The notes: generated by a model not told the origin, from the letters alone. Positions 1-12,972 are shown, numbered from the stretch's first letter. The stretch is 64,000 nt of DNA from Steinernema hermaphroditum (GCA_030435675.1 CM059625.1:9300001-9364000); one strand, 5' to 3'. Translations and numbers: made by a program.

Positions 1-1423
1 TTTTGCTGTATTTCTGTTAAAGTTTCGTGCAGGCTTTGAAGTATGAGGGGTGCTTGAAAAGTGGTTGCTTGTGGATTTATGTTGATTTAGTGTCGCGTAT
101 TTAAAACGTCTACCTTTCAGTGTAGCTTTTTAAATTAAGAATATGGCCCTCTGATGAATATGGCTCTCTCCTTACCGCTTGATATATAAGAAATGAAATA
201 CGATATGAAATCCGCAACATTCCAGAGCTACCTTCGATTGAAATGATTCCTTCTCGGTTATACAATATCGGCAATCTGACACCATTTAGGAATTTGCATA
301 GATCCATCCCTCCTTAGTCATCCTTTCTGGAATGCAAATGGCATTCAGGATGTGAAAGGAAGTGATTGTTTCACTGCGCGACGCGAACGTTGTAAAGGCT
401 GGCGCAACGCGCAATTCCATTATCCACAGCGTTTATCAGTCGTTTCCGACTTCCGCAACTTGCATTTCGTACCACGCGCACTGTTCGGTTTCGCATCCTC
501 GGATCGCAAATCCAGCGTCGCCTACCAAATCCTATCAGATGTTATATTCTCACGCTCATCTCATCCAAGGCCGAAGTCGTTGAAAGAGAAATCGGCGAAC
601 AAATTGACTGGGTGATTCACTTCTAGCCTCGCGGCCATTTGCGTTCTGACCTTAATCCGAATGCCTCCGATAGTTTATGTTATATCCCAACTTTTCTGCT
701 TTATTCCTACCTTAATCGAACGCGTTTTCACTGTGCTTCATTCCCTTCTCGTCATTCATTGGTCAAAAATTGGATTGTGCTGTAGCCCCTTCCGTTTTCC
801 TCAATCGAGACATATCCTTAGGTGTACCGGTGTGCATGAATAGGTACATCGCTCGTGAGAGACGATCTCTGTTTCACACTGTGATCTGTCGTTCATTTCC
901 ACAATTATTCCGCTCCTATGTTCTTCTATTCGATCCTCCAAGTGCACCAATTGTCTTCGAACCGCGACGAAGACCACGCGTCGGATTCACTTTCTTTGTT
1001 TCTGGATCTCTGTCGACCGCGCGCACTCATCTTCTCATCGTTATCCGTTCCGACCGCGTCAAGCATCGGTTGAATTTCAGTCATTCGACTTTACGTCAGG
1101 AAAGGCGATAAAGTGAAAGTGGTTCACTTACTTTCTACTCCGTAAACTCTTGAAACTATTGAATTCTTCCACCGTGCCGTTGGGTCTCGTGCTCAGGGGA
1201 CTAATTATGAACTCACTAAAAATGTGATAATTTTGTGTTCCGCGGAATGTCGAACAGGGATGAAGTTGATGACTATGATGAAGTTTTTCCGTGTTCGGCA
1301 GGTCAACTATGCGTGTGATGTCGTGCGAAGTCGGTCGATTATCGTTTTTTGCTCGTCGCCACCCTCCTGGCGTATCAAGCCGCTACTAAGCATTCTTTGG
1401 CTTCTATTCCAGAGCTTGCTCGA
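1..1423. other. Upstream intergenic region, no gene seen
   Basis: I find no exon chain with family resemblance here. Short open frames between about 350 and 1110 are rich in Ser, Arg and His, read open in several frames at once, and look like chance. The last bases before the PTR gene, TTCTATTCCAG at about 1401-1411, form a good acceptor that could be a trans-splice site or the end of a non-coding first intron. Confidence 0.5.
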
Positions 1424-4400
1424 ATGAGAGTGCCCTCGCTTGAACCCTTTTTGCGTCTCTGCTTTCAACGGTACGGCTACTTCTGCTACACGTACAGATG
1501 GAGTCTGTTCACCATACCTTTAATCATTATTCCTATAATGTCAGCCGGGTTTTACCGTTTGAACGAGCTACGCGTAGATGATCCTGCCTACGTTTTTACA
1601 CCGAAAGAGGCCAGGTATGATGTGCGGAACATATTCATTATTTCATCAACTCTGCTAGGTGGCGTCATGAGTTGAACGTGTTCAGTACACTCTGGCCCCT
1701 CAACGAAAATAAGTTTTTGCCGGGAAAGTCGTTCGAAAACAAGCGTTTTGTGAACATCCTCATAAAGTCGAAAGACGGAGGAAACGTTCTAAGACCCGAA
1801 GTTCTGTCTGAAATTGAAATGCTCAACAGCTGGATTATGAACAACATTACCGTACCAACGGTCGATCGGAAGTACAACCTTACTTATCAGGTTGGTTAAG
1901 GTAAACTATCGGTTTACATTGAATGTCTACAGGATCTGTGCTTAAATTACGATTGGGTCTGTGGCGGTAACGAGCATATCGCAATGTTCCAGCAGATGTC
2001 GAAAGTCGGAAGAGTAATCGATCTCACTTATCCAAAAGGTGGAAATCAGGTTATTCATTTGTGCGCCTTCGATGCACTCATCCCATCTTTAGGACACTCC
2101 TGCATATCTGGGAACCACTCTTGGCGACATCACTTTAAATGAAACAGATCATAGCGTGATCGCAGCGAACATAACACAGATCTTTTTCTTTTTGAAACAA
2201 CAAGAAGAAACCGTTCGTCAATACTCTTCCGAGTTTTCCTACGCCGTCGAGAAATTCTTACTTCATGCTTTTGAATCGGATCTCATTGAGTTATCCTTTG
2301 CTCACTACCAATCACTCGAAGACGGACTAGACGAAAACGCAAACCGATTCGTGCCCAACTTCGTCTTCAGCTTCAGCTCTCTCTCGATATTCGCGATCGC
2401 ATGCTCGTTCGCTCTTCGTAAAATGTCATCTTCCAAGATCCGAAGAATCGACTGGGTTCGAAGCAAGCCTTATGTTGCCTGCTGTGGACTTTTCAGTACA
2501 CTTTTGGCCATTTCGGGCGCTTTTGGTCTTATGATGTTTCTGGGAATACCTTATAACGTCATCAACACGATCATTCCGTTTCTAATCATAGGTATCGTTT
2601 ATGAGAGGCGTTAAAAGCACCTGAGTGCCAATTTCAGCGATTGGAATTGACGATATGTTCATCATGAACGCATGCTGGGATCAGACAGACAAGTCTCTTT
2701 CCGTTCCTGATCGAATGTCCGATATGATGGCTCACGCGGGCGTCGCTGTCACCATCACTAATATCACCGACATCCTCTCGTTTGCTATTGGGTGCATCAC
2801 CGATCTGCCCGGAATCCAGTTTTTCTGCAGCTACGCGTGCGCGTCCGTCGCTGTATGCTACATTCTACAGGTATAATTAGGTCTGCACCCGCGGAATCAC
2901 ACACTCAGTTTAGTTAACGTTTTTTGCCGGTTTCATGGCGATCATGGGTGACATTGAACATGAAAGAAGGCACTGTTTCTTCTTGACAAAAGTCGACCGA
3001 AAACCAGTTAAGACACAGAAAGTGATGGACATTAGCAAATGTGATTCGCCGCAAATTTACCCCGAGAATTTCAAGCAGTTCCAAGTGTGCAAAAACGACC
3101 TTTCGCAGATGCAACCAGAAAATCTGCAGTTGAAGAGTGTGCAAAAGATCTTCATTAATGATGCGGAACCTCCGAAGGAAGCATTGAAAACCGAAGTCAC
3201 ATGCAATGAGATAATGTACACCGGTCACGGAGCCGAAATCGAGAACAAGTTGCAGAATAAAAAAGGAAACGATGAGCATGAAGATGGTGTCATTCAGAAA
3301 TTTTTTACTTACACTTATGCTCCGATGCTGCTGAAGAACCCTGTGAGAGCTTTTGTCTGCTTACTGTACATCGGCTACGTAGCAATCGCCGCCATCGGAT
3401 GCGTAAACTTCAGAGAAGGTCTGAACCCCGGGAATTTGGTTACCAACGATCATTACATCGCAAGATACTTCGAAGACTTGAAGAAATTCTGGGCTCAGGG
3501 ACCGCAATTACACGTGGCGGTGCTACAACCTCCAAACTTCACAGATCCTGTGCAGAGGTAAGAGAGCAAAGTACTGAAGGACCTCTGTTGTTGCTTTCAG
3601 AGAGCAAATGATGGCCGTGGTACGAGCGTTCGAAGACACCGAATACACTTTAGGGCGGCAGGGTACGGTATTCTTCTTCCTGGAGTACCTGAACTACCTC
3701 GATGATCTGAACGTCGAATTAGAAAACACTGAAAAGCTGTGGAACAAAAAGCTGAATTCTTGGCTGAAATACACTGGTGGAAGTAACCAATGGAAGACCG
3801 ACATGTACTACAACGAAACCACCAATACGCTTGAAGCATTCCGTTTCCAGGTGGGACGTTGGTCTTGCGGAAGGTGTGAACCACTTTTGTTCAGATCGCG
3901 ATGAAAAACATCATCGAGCCAAATGATCACAAACACGCAGCAAAGATGCTCCGAGAAATTGCCGATGTACAGCCCTTCCACATCGAGCTATACTATGAAG
4001 CATTCCCGTTCGCTGATCAGTATCTCATTATCCTACCGGCAACACTTCAAAACGTGTTGATTTCACTCGGATGCATGACGGCAATTTCAATTTTTCTGGT
4101 TCCCAGTCTTCCTTCAGGTAGTCCACGGCTGTGTGCACTCCTACATCGTACAGTTTAGCTATCTTGATTCTGGTCTCAATCGTTTCGATTAACATCGGGG
4201 TATTTGGATACATGACTCACTGGGGAGTGAATCTTGATGCAGTCTCCATGATCTCAATCATTATGAGCATCGGTTTTGCCGTCGATCTGTCGGCACATAT
4301 TGTTTACGCCTTTGTAACATCTCATGGCGATACGCACGAAAGAGTAATTGGAGCCTTGGAGCATTTGGGATGGCCCATCTTCCAGGTAAACGAGCAACGA

Positions 4401-4621
4401 CTTGTGTTACAAGTATAATTTTCGTGTAGGGTGCGGCTTCCACAATCACGGGAATCTCAATTCTCTACACAGTCGACGCTTACATCATCTTGACATTCTT
4501 CAAGACCATTTGGTTGACCATGTTTCTCGGCATGGTACACGGTCTCATTTTCATTCCGGTCATGTTGAGCTTCATTCCCATCTCATTTTTCCAAATACCT
4601 AAAGAAGTGCAGACTCATTAG
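1424..4621 (+). CDS. Patched-related (PTR) protein with sterol-sensing domain
   Basis: About 935 residues in ten exons: 1424-1614, 1659-1890, 1933-2049, 2093-2591, 2638-2870, 2914-3557, 3601-3850, 3895-4117, 4159-4385 and 4430-4621. All introns are 41-46 nt GT-AG and phases agree throughout. The product has the PTR layout: a first membrane helix after a short N terminus, a large extracellular loop with a WP..E..F.P motif, a sterol-sensing bundle carrying GIDDMF, then a second loop and a second bundle carrying GFAVDLSAHI. These GxxxD elements are those of RND/Patched permeases. The family is expanded in nematodes and acts at the cell surface in sterol or lipid handling, cuticle formation and moulting; which member this is cannot be said. 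The start is the ATG just after an acceptor-like TTCCAG. It ends in TAG with no truncation seen. Confidence 0.93.
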
Positions 4622-5900
4622 TTCTGTCGTTCGAAATTAATTTATTGTCGCATTGTTATTGTATTTCCGTATGGAAAACCGTTCTTACGTTGAAACACTG
4701 AGAGAACTTGTTAGTTTGTTTTATGTATATATTGATGTTGGCAGCGAAGATAATTATTCCTGATTATGGGTAACGAATGTTGTTTTAGCATTTTCCATAG
4801 TTTGTGATTAACGTGCAACTGAATACTCTGAAAGCCATAAGAGAGTTGAAAAATAAAAATACTTATAGGAAGTTGTTCTATCGCTTGTGTGTTTGGGGAA
4901 CTGATTCGTTCTTGAACGAAAAGAACACGTTTTGCAACAATGTGATAGAGGCCATCTTGAAATCCTGTTCAAACCGAAGCCACAGTGTAATCCTTTAAAG
5001 ACCTGTCATGTTATATTGCCTTTGAAATTTGAAGAAAAAGCATTGAAACCATACCACAATGAGTTGACCATGAGTGTTGAACTTTTCGTCTGCAGAGAGT
5101 CTCCGGCGACCATGGAATCTGATGACGACCGACGACGACATCGTTGATTTGTCCATCACTACCGCAAACTCCCATCTATCATCTGGTCGCTCAGTAATTT
5201 TTGATCAGGGCGGTGCAGTAGATCAGCACATAGTGTGCCCATAGCCGCGAAAGATTCGCTTATTTTCCCATATCTGTCGGCATTCCTACGGAACTTGAGT
5301 TTCAAGGGTTTGAACAATGGGATCACTTCCCGCTTTGAAATGTTGATCAAGCGAACATGCTGATCGTATCAGATTTTGTAATAGGCACTCACGCTTATGT
5401 AGAAGTTGTTGCGGTTCTACAAATACTGCCACCGTACTGTGATAGCCCAAGGTCGCCCATATTCATTAATCAAGAGCTGTCGGTTTCAGGCGGCGAAAAA
5501 GTGCGCAATCCGGATTCCGTGCACCGCATCGGCGATAAGCCTGAAAATCTTATCATCGTAGAGTTGTGATACAATCGCGCTTATTCTCCATCTCGTTCTG
5601 AGTGCACCTGTCCGCAATTACCAACCCTTTAACGCGTTTGTTTTGACTCGCAGTTACTGTCGTCCAAGCGTGCTATTTAACGTGCTCCATCAAGTTTTTG
5701 CTCTTGTCATGTCTTCAAATTACATCTTGCGTTGTCAATATTAGTAAAATTCGTTGTCGCTCTTTTCAGAACGGCAACAAAGATCATCGTATGGTGAGAA
5801 ATTAATAAAGGTCGCAAATTCCTTTCTTTTAAATCAATTTCTCATGTATTTTGAACGCCTTGAACCACAGAAGTGAGTTGACATTGCTGACACTATAGCG
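4622..5900. other. Intergenic, may hold the unseen first exon of the next gene
   Basis: No recognisable coding exon. The first exon of the downstream SLC13 gene is missing from my model and should lie here. One candidate splice pair is the TTTTCAG at about 5764-5770 and the GTGAG at about 5795, but its phase does not fit the next exon, so I do not call it. Confidence 0.4.
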
Positions 5901-8089
5901 TTTCAAGAAAATGTTAACAGAGCACCACTATGGTCCAACATCAAAGTGTACAAAAAGTCCATTATTTTGGTGTTAACTCCACTGCTGCTGCTGCCGTTAC
6001 TGTTTCTGTTTCCAAAGAATGTGGTAAGAATGTCGATTCTCAATCTGTACACAATCTGTAAGTTTCAGTTGGAAGCACGATGCGCTTACTGCGTTTTGGT
6101 CATGGAAGTGTTCTGGGTTATGGAGATACTCCCTTTAGCGATAACGGCCTTGATACCTCTTGTGATGTTCCCGGTCATGGGAATCATGTCTTCAGAGAGG
6201 GTGTCAAGGGTTTATGTGTCGGTATGTTTCAGAAAGCGAAGCAAACAAGAAATAGAGAGGATTTTTGCAGGACACAAGCTTCCTCTTCATTGGTGGCCTA
6301 ATGGTTGCCTGTGCTGTTGAGAAAAGCAAGCTTCATAAGAGGATCGCCTTGTTCGTCCTTTCAATTGTCGGATCGCAGCCCCATTGGTATGCAGCTTGAA
6401 GATCCTTGACATTCTTCTTGTAGGATCATGTTTGGATTCATGGCTGTCACGGGATTCCTTAGCATGTGGATTTCGAACACAGCAACGACAGCTCTAATGG
6501 TGCCTATTGTGCAGTCAGTGATTGTAGAACTTGTAAAGAACCACCGTGGCCAATACGAACTCGGGGCTATGATAGACCATGAACACTCGAACAATAGAGA
6601 TTCGCTTCCCCCGTCTGGACGAAGACGATCACTTAGTGTGGATCAACAACGTCGTCTAAGTCTGGCCTCAAACAAGCACCGGTGTGTATGGTATTGCAGG
6701 AGCACTGTAGATCAAGGTGTTTAGGGAAATTCACGAGATTCTCTCTTCTGAGGAACTTCGCATGGCCAAAGGTCTGTTGATCTCGGTCAGCACCGCGGCT
6801 AATGTTGGAGGAATGGGTACAATAACGGGCACTGCATCAAATTTAATTTTGATCGGCCAACTCAACAAGTAATGCTAGAGAAAAGCAAAGATTACCGTAA
6901 TATGTGTTTAGGTTGTATCCAGGGGCAGACACCGGCATTAATTTCTTCTCATGGATGGTCTTTGCCGTTCCGATGGTCGTTTTTATACTCCTTGTCTGCT
7001 GGCTTGTCTTGACCCTTCTGTTTTTGAGAAATACTCCAAAAGGAAGCGATATAGTTACAAGGAAGCTGAAGTCAAATTATGACAATCTTCCCCCGATTAC
7101 GTTCTCTGAATGGGCAGTGATATTGGTGTTTTTCTGTCTACTGTCCCTCTGGATTCTTCGTGACCCACAGGTTGTGTCTGGTTTCGGTGAATATTTTAAG
7201 CACGGGTTGGTGCGTCGTCTGGATCGTATGTGCATTGTGTCCCATTCAGATATGTGACCGATGCAACAAGCGCAATTCTCATCTGTGTCCTGCTGTTCGC
7301 ACTTCCCGATGACACTCCGGATTTTATGCGAAAGCGATACGGTAACAAATCTTGCTACAACACCCATAAAAGAGCGCCCTTGTAGATAAACATCGAAAGA
7401 TGAAGGTTCGCAATAGTCTACTGGATTGGAAAACGGTACAAGCTAAATTTCCCTGGAACATTGTTTTATTGCTCGGAGGAGGTTTTGCGATGGCTGCTGG
7501 AGTGCGTGTACGGTGACTTCTCTGAGTGGCCTGCACTGAAAGTCCGCATTTAGGAATCTCATCTAAGTTATCGTATCGGAGAGCTTATGAGCCATCTGCA
7601 TGTATTTCCAAGTCTCGCCATTATGGCTATTTGTATTGGAATCACCATATTACTCACGAATGTATGCAGCAATACGGTGACAGCTTCCATTTTCATCCCA
7701 ATCGTCGCCGAATTGGCATCATCGCTGGCTATTCATCCACTCTACTTCATGCTTCCAACGGCACTTGCGTGCTCACTTGCATTCGTGTTGCCGGTAGCCA
7801 CTCCACCTAACACCATCGTGTTTGCGTCTGGAATGATCACGGTTACTGATATGGTATTATCCATAATCTCCAAAGGATTTTCCTAATCTCACGGATTCAG
7901 GTTACTGCCGGTCTCATCATCACGGCTATTAGCTCAGGAGCGGCAATTTTGAACATGGTCATGTGGGGAAGTTTCCTGTTCGGCTTGAATCATTTCCCCT
8001 CTTGGGCAACTCCGTCCATCGTGGAAGAAATAGCCGTGTCAAACGCTACCGTTGTCCACTATTTTAATATGTCTTATCCAGGACATTAG
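5901..8089 (+). CDS. SLC13/INDY-type sodium-dicarboxylate (citrate) cotransporter, copy A
   Basis: A multi-exon gene of the divalent anion:sodium symporter (DASS) family, of the type called nac in C. elegans, which imports Krebs-cycle dicarboxylates or citrate with sodium at the plasma membrane. Seen: an N-terminal hydrophobic helix, an EARC.Y...M.VFWV.E.LPL segment, the first substrate/sodium motif [11 protein letters not shown] at about 6467, a second motif [12 protein letters not shown] at about 7659, and the family element [15 protein letters not shown]. In DASS structures SNT motifs bind sodium and the carboxylate. The cytoplasmic loop holds two RRxS sites. Introns are 40-60 nt. The last exon runs from about 7903 to the TAG at 8087-8089, with AATAAA at 8116-8121. 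The 5' end is unresolved: the frame is open back to about 5877 without an ATG, so a short first exon is missing. Confidence 0.88.
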
Positions 8090-9009
8090 ACCTTCATGGT
8101 CGATCTGTATATATCAATAAATTCTACTAGCGGTTTTAGTCGGCGCTAAAGCTTTAAAAAGCTTCACGAATGGCGGAATTGCGTCGCTGACCAAAGTGCG
8201 TCGTTCATCCTAAAGGCACGTGCACTTTTCCATGATCGAAGAGGCGGCAGATGAATCGGAGCCGCCGTCCGAGGGCAGACTTTCGCAACTCGCACGGCAC
8301 ACAAGCTTTTCTGCGTGCCAAGTGTGACGCAATCGACTCGGACGGCCAGCGCTGTCGGCCCGAGAGGCGGGCCATTCGGCGGGGCCACGTGCGACTCCGC
8401 AGTATTTTTCTTGTACGCGTCCGGCATGAAGCACGTATCCGTGCCGTGTAATACTTATTTCCACTCGATCCTCCTGTTTTTGTCGCCTCGACAGACTCTC
8501 CTCGGCGTTCTTGCGCCTCAAAAATTCGAGCCTCCGCACCGCTGCTGGCCGCGGACAGTATGTTTTGATTTAAACGCGACGTCCGCCCATCTTCCTGCCT
8601 TTAACGCTAGCGCTCTTCGGTTGTGCAAAATCATTTTAATACGTACGTGACAATTGGCACGTTGAAAACCTGCTCGCGATTATATAAACTAATGTAATTG
8701 GATGCGCCCTCTCTTCACTTTCCTCCACATTTCGATCCTCGACAAGGTCAAAGTGGGAGGCGTAATAATAATGATGATCAAAGTACTTTTCGGTGCTCAC
8801 TTCACAAATTGATCGTCACTGTCCGTGTTTGTTTGACTGTGTTGTCTGCTAGGGGCCGTGCCTTTATAAGATGGCGCACGTATCAGACAAAAACGTCCCT
8901 ATCGCGCTCGCGATTGCCGCGCAAGTTTTTCCGCATTGTTGCTGATTTAGCCATCGCATTTTCAGCGGCGTCAGTTATTTGTGCTTGCTCGCTGAGTGAT
9001 CCCTCTAGA
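8090..9009. other. Intergenic spacer between tandem transporters
   Basis: No exon recognised. It is more GC-rich than other spacers (about 8160-8420) and is open in several frames, which I take as composition rather than coding. TTTATAAGATGG at about 8864 is a possible core promoter for copy B. Confidence 0.4.
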
Positions 9010-11460
9010 ATGGAGAACGGATCACCGGCGCCTGTTGCTGAGCCTCCGGCAAAACCACTGTAGGTTACCACACTGAATTGAATTAAGTGTGCCTCCTTTG
9101 TTTAGCACCACGATCAGAAACTTCTTCCGCTACTTCAAGGATGAAACCATCATAATATTGACTCCAATTTTCTGCTCCATCGTCCTCTTTCTTTTCCCGA
9201 ACTATGTGGTATGTTAAGTCGATTACGGAGTTCAGTGAGACTATCTAGCCGTGCGTATCGCATTAGCACGTAGGCACGTGGGCACGTAGAAGACACGAGG
9301 CAAATTAACCGCTATAACCTGATTAGCACTTATTACACAGTTTAGACTCTGTTCGCAAAAACACTTGATGGATTAAAGTCTAAGAGGCAATGTTTGAATA
9401 CTTTAGGAAAAGGTCACACTCACATTCTCACATTGAATTTCGTTGCTCTAGAAAATACAATGCATACAAAGAAGCAGATTCGTATGTAAACGTGCGGTTT
9501 AAGATTGAAGCGAGATGTGCGTTCACGGTTCTTCTCATGGAGATCTACTGGGTGACCGAAGTTTTGCCTCTCCCAGTCACAGCGTTCATTCCAATGGTTC
9601 TCTTCCCGACGTTTGGAATCATGAAGTCAACCGATGTCGCTCGCACATACTTGGCGGTAAGCACATTGGTAACGTACTTTATTCACTGCGAACCATTCTT
9701 CAGGATACAAACTTCTTGTTCTTGGGTGGACTCATCTTCGCCGTCGCTGTTGAAAGATGCAACCTTCATCAAAGAATTGCCCTGTTTGTGCTCTCTATTG
9801 TGGGGTCACAACCAAAATTGTAATGCCGCACCTGAAAATAGACATGACTCAATCGTCTGATTATAGCATTCTGCTCGGATTCGTTCTCTGTACTGGATTC
9901 CTTAGCTTGTGGATCTCTAATACCGCCATCACCGCTCTCATGCTTCCGATTGCCCTTTCGGTGTCAGCCGAACTTGCCGAATTCAACAAGGACGAAGAAA
10001 TGTGTGCAATGAACGAAAATGGAGAAAAGGTCGCTGAGAATACCCCTCTGAGCTCCTCTAAGAAGTAAGATCCGGAAGAGAAAGTAAAAATGCTACTGTC
10101 GCTTTCAGGGATCTCGCCAACACCTTAAATGAGCAGGACCTCAAAATGACGAAGGCGCTTCTTCTCGGAGTTGCCTTCAGTTCAAGTATTGGTGGTTTGG
10201 GTACTATGGTTGGAACTGCAACGAATCTGGTCTTCTTCGGCCAAATGCCCAAGTGAGTTCGTCTTTTTGTAATCCGTTATTCACTGTCTGCACCGTTCAG
10301 GTTATATCCACTTGCTTACAACACTGGAATCAACTTCTTTTCGTGGATGCTCTTCGCTTTCCCCATCGTCGTTCTGGGTCTCATTCTCTGCTGGTTGATT
10401 CTTGGACTCCTGTTCCTGCGCAACAGCCCTCCCGGAAATCCTAGAATCTCCGCGATGCTCAAGGACAAATATCTCAACCTCCCTGACGTGTCTTTTGCCG
10501 AAAAGGCGGTTGCCATTTTCTTCTTCATTTTGCTGGGATTGTGGGTCTGCCGTGAGCCTCAAATTTTCCCCGGCTTTGCACGGTTCTTCCTCAAAGGGTG
10601 AGAATACGGTCAATTGCTTCCACCGTAATCGTTTCTATTAGGTACGTGACTGATGCAACAAGCGCGATGCTGATTGTGCTGGTTTTGTTCGCTTTCCCCG
10701 ACAAAAAGCCTGAAATTACCAGTAAGTCGCGAAAATACCTCGAGTGAAACGATTGAAATAATCATAGGTTCAAAGAAGATTGTGAAAACACGTCTCCTTG
10801 ACTGGAAGACCGTTCAAAGCCGCGTTCCATGGAGTGTCATTCTTCTGTTGGGTGGAGGATTTGCTATGGCTGCTGGTGTTAAGGTAAAATCACTTGGTGA
10901 TTTCTTTTTTCTATCCTTCTCATTTATGTAGGAATCTAAGCTCAGTGCACGCATCGGAGAGATGCTCACCATCCTTGACGTGCTTCCCCCAATGGTCATC
11001 ATGAGCATCTGTATCGCCATTTCCGTGTTTGTCACCAACATTTGTGCGAATACCGTAACCGCGTCCATCTTCCTTCCGATCGCCGCTGAAATGGCAACAT
11101 CTCTTAAGGTAGTTCAGCGGTACACACTCCAGACGACGTACAATCATGTTCAGATCCACCCTCTCTACTTCATGCTCCCTATAACCATCGCCGCCTCGTT
11201 TGCGTTTGCCCTTCCTGTAGCCACCCCTCCGAACGCAATTATCTTCGCGTCAGGTCTCGTCAAAGTCAACGATTTGGTAGCAAATTACAGTTTGGATATG
11301 TGTAATACCATGCCTTCAGGTCGTATCGGGTACCATTCTCAGCATTTTGCTCGGCATCGTCACGATCTTCGTCGTGCACTTCTGGGGAACGTTGGTGTTC
11401 GCCCTGAACACGTTCCCCGACTGGGCCGCTGCTGCTACCAACGTCACTGGAACGGGATAG
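9010..11460 (+). CDS. SLC13/INDY-type sodium-dicarboxylate (citrate) cotransporter, copy B
   Basis: Tandem paralogue of copy A, with almost the same exon-intron plan. Exons begin with the ATG at 9010 (to 9059), continue at about 9106, then about 9504 after a long first-helix intron that ends in an unusual TTTAAG, and run to the TAG at 11458-11460; AATAAA is at 11561-11566. Seen: a short proline-rich N terminus, one N-terminal helix, [21 protein letters not shown], a first motif [11 protein letters not shown], the family element [15 protein letters not shown], and a second motif that reads [12 protein letters not shown]. The serine of the second SNT motif is alanine here (codon GCG at 11046-11048; AGC in copy A). 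Role as for copy A: sodium-coupled uptake of di- or tricarboxylates. The changed motif may alter affinity, substrate or sodium use; that is inference. The loop after helix 4 lacks the RRxS pair of copy A. Confidence 0.93.
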
Positions 11461-11872
11461 ATAATGTTTTCAGGTCAACATTTGACCGTCGTTTTAAATG
11501 TTCTCTGTATCTCATGTTCAAATCTTCTTTCATCCCTCAGTAGTGCATGTCCCGCTAGTGAATAAAATTTGAAAGAACGCGCAGTTATTTGAATAGGGAG
11601 GACGTCCCGATGCGTAGTTATTGAGTTTCGCTGGACTTGGACGAATTCGTGGATTCACAAACGAGCGTACCCGACGAGAAACTATGGAAAGAAAGAGTTT
11701 CCAGACTTAAAAAGTATGCAGAAAAATCAATTCTCGCGTATCTTCGCTCAAACGCCGGCAATCATTGCCAGAGTCCGCTCGCATCTCGGGAACTTCCATC
11801 CGTTCTCCGCTTCTACTGTAGTCAAGTAAGAGTTTTATTTAGAAGCAAAGGTCGAACTTCGAACAAAAGCCC
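11461..11872. other. Convergent intergenic region with two poly(A) signals
   Basis: It lies between the 3' ends of SLC13 copy B (+) and the CDF-like gene (-). It holds AATAAA at 11561-11566 for the plus-strand gene and TTTATT at 11834-11839, which is AATAAA for the minus-strand gene. A plus-strand frame is open at about 11637-11876, but it has no start context or family resemblance. Confidence 0.5.
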
Positions 11873-12972
11873 TTAAATCTGATCGTAGGAGTCTCTTTTC
11901 AAGAAAACGTCCCGAATTTCTCGAGCCAATTTGTTGATTATTGCCGCCGTGTTGGCGACAACGAGAACCGCCATCACGTATGTTCCGATGGTGTCGATCA
12001 CTTTCAGGGAAGGCTGAAGCATTTCTCGTTTAAGTGTTCTCGAATTCAGCTTACATCAACAAAGATGATGACTGCGGCCACAAAGACAAGTAGTCCGAGG
12101 CCATGATTGAACAGAATGTGAAGCATTTGATGAGCTCGGAGGCTTATGAAATCTCCTAACGGTGTGAATCGGCGTGGCTTCAAAACTAAAGACACTTGTG
12201 ATCAAAAGGAAAGAAAGGAATATTCTAAAGCGCTCAACTTGAGTTATTCTCTTACGACGATCGTGCGAATGTAAATAATATTAATTAGGAAAAGACTTTT
12301 CAAGGATGTGTGGTGCAGTTCTTAAGAAAACCATCTTCTAATTTCGCTTTGTTAGAAACCCGCTTTGCTAGAAATGCGTTCAACTTTTAGAAGAATGAGA
12401 ATTCTCCAGATCATGTAACGTTTCAAAAGAACTTTCTTACCACTTACCTTTCGAGAAATGCATAACCAGCATCGCTAGATTGCACAAGACTGCTATGATA
12501 GAAATCACGAGGAGCAACGTTTCATCGATTTCGAACTCCATCGACATGGCTCTTTGGGTTGCACAGAAGACAAACACTCCTGTCAGAGCGTACAAGAAAA
12601 GAACACAAGCTATCAAAAGAACAAATTCTGCAACGATTTTCTGGGTTAAATTTACGATGGTTTGTTAAAAAACCTGAGTATCTCCAACATGGAGTGAGAT
12701 TTTTGTTTGTTGAATAATGGGTGAGGTAGTCTGCAAAAAGTCGGACTCCGTCGGTGATCAGCAGAATGCTGCCTGCAGCACTTCCCCCAACAATTTCGAC
12801 GATGAGCAAAATGAGACAAATTAACGACGCTGCTCGATAGACGCAGTCTCTTAAACCGTGATCGACCGAATAAGGTTAGAGAAAATTAAATGGCTTACTT
12901 CTTGACGTCTCTCGGGCTTAAGTAGTGAGGATTGGCTTCAACGTTAGCGGAGTCGCTGTTTTGTTCTTCCAT
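11873..12972 (-). CDS. Truncated, ligand-degraded cation diffusion facilitator (ZnT-like)
   Basis: Five exons on the minus strand (12899-12972, 12674-12849, 12448-12627, 12055-12185, 11873-12013) give about 233 residues in agreeing phases. The order matches the membrane part of ZnT2-type transporters: EIVGGSAAGSILLITDG in helices 1-2, CWRYSEFVLL for the GWxRAExLGA motif, a TGVFVF...EFEID stretch, and after helix 5 an IDTIGTY...LREIRDVFL-like end (here LAREIRDVFL). Two of the zinc ligands are changed: helix 2 has TDGVRLFAD where the family has TDAAHLL.D (His to Arg), and helix 5 has HILFN where the family has HxxxD (Asp to Asn). The stretch between helices 2 and 3 is about 11 residues short. 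The protein stops directly after helix 6, so the cytoplasmic C-terminal dimerisation domain is absent. The His-rich loop is also missing. All splice sites and the frame are intact, so it is a conserved non-canonical CDF rather than an obvious pseudogene. It may not transport zinc alone. Confidence 0.82.

Noticed and set aside
352..1111. Several overlapping plus-strand frames of 60-113 codons
   Set aside because: They are open in more than one frame, have no splice chain and show no family motif; composition fits chance.
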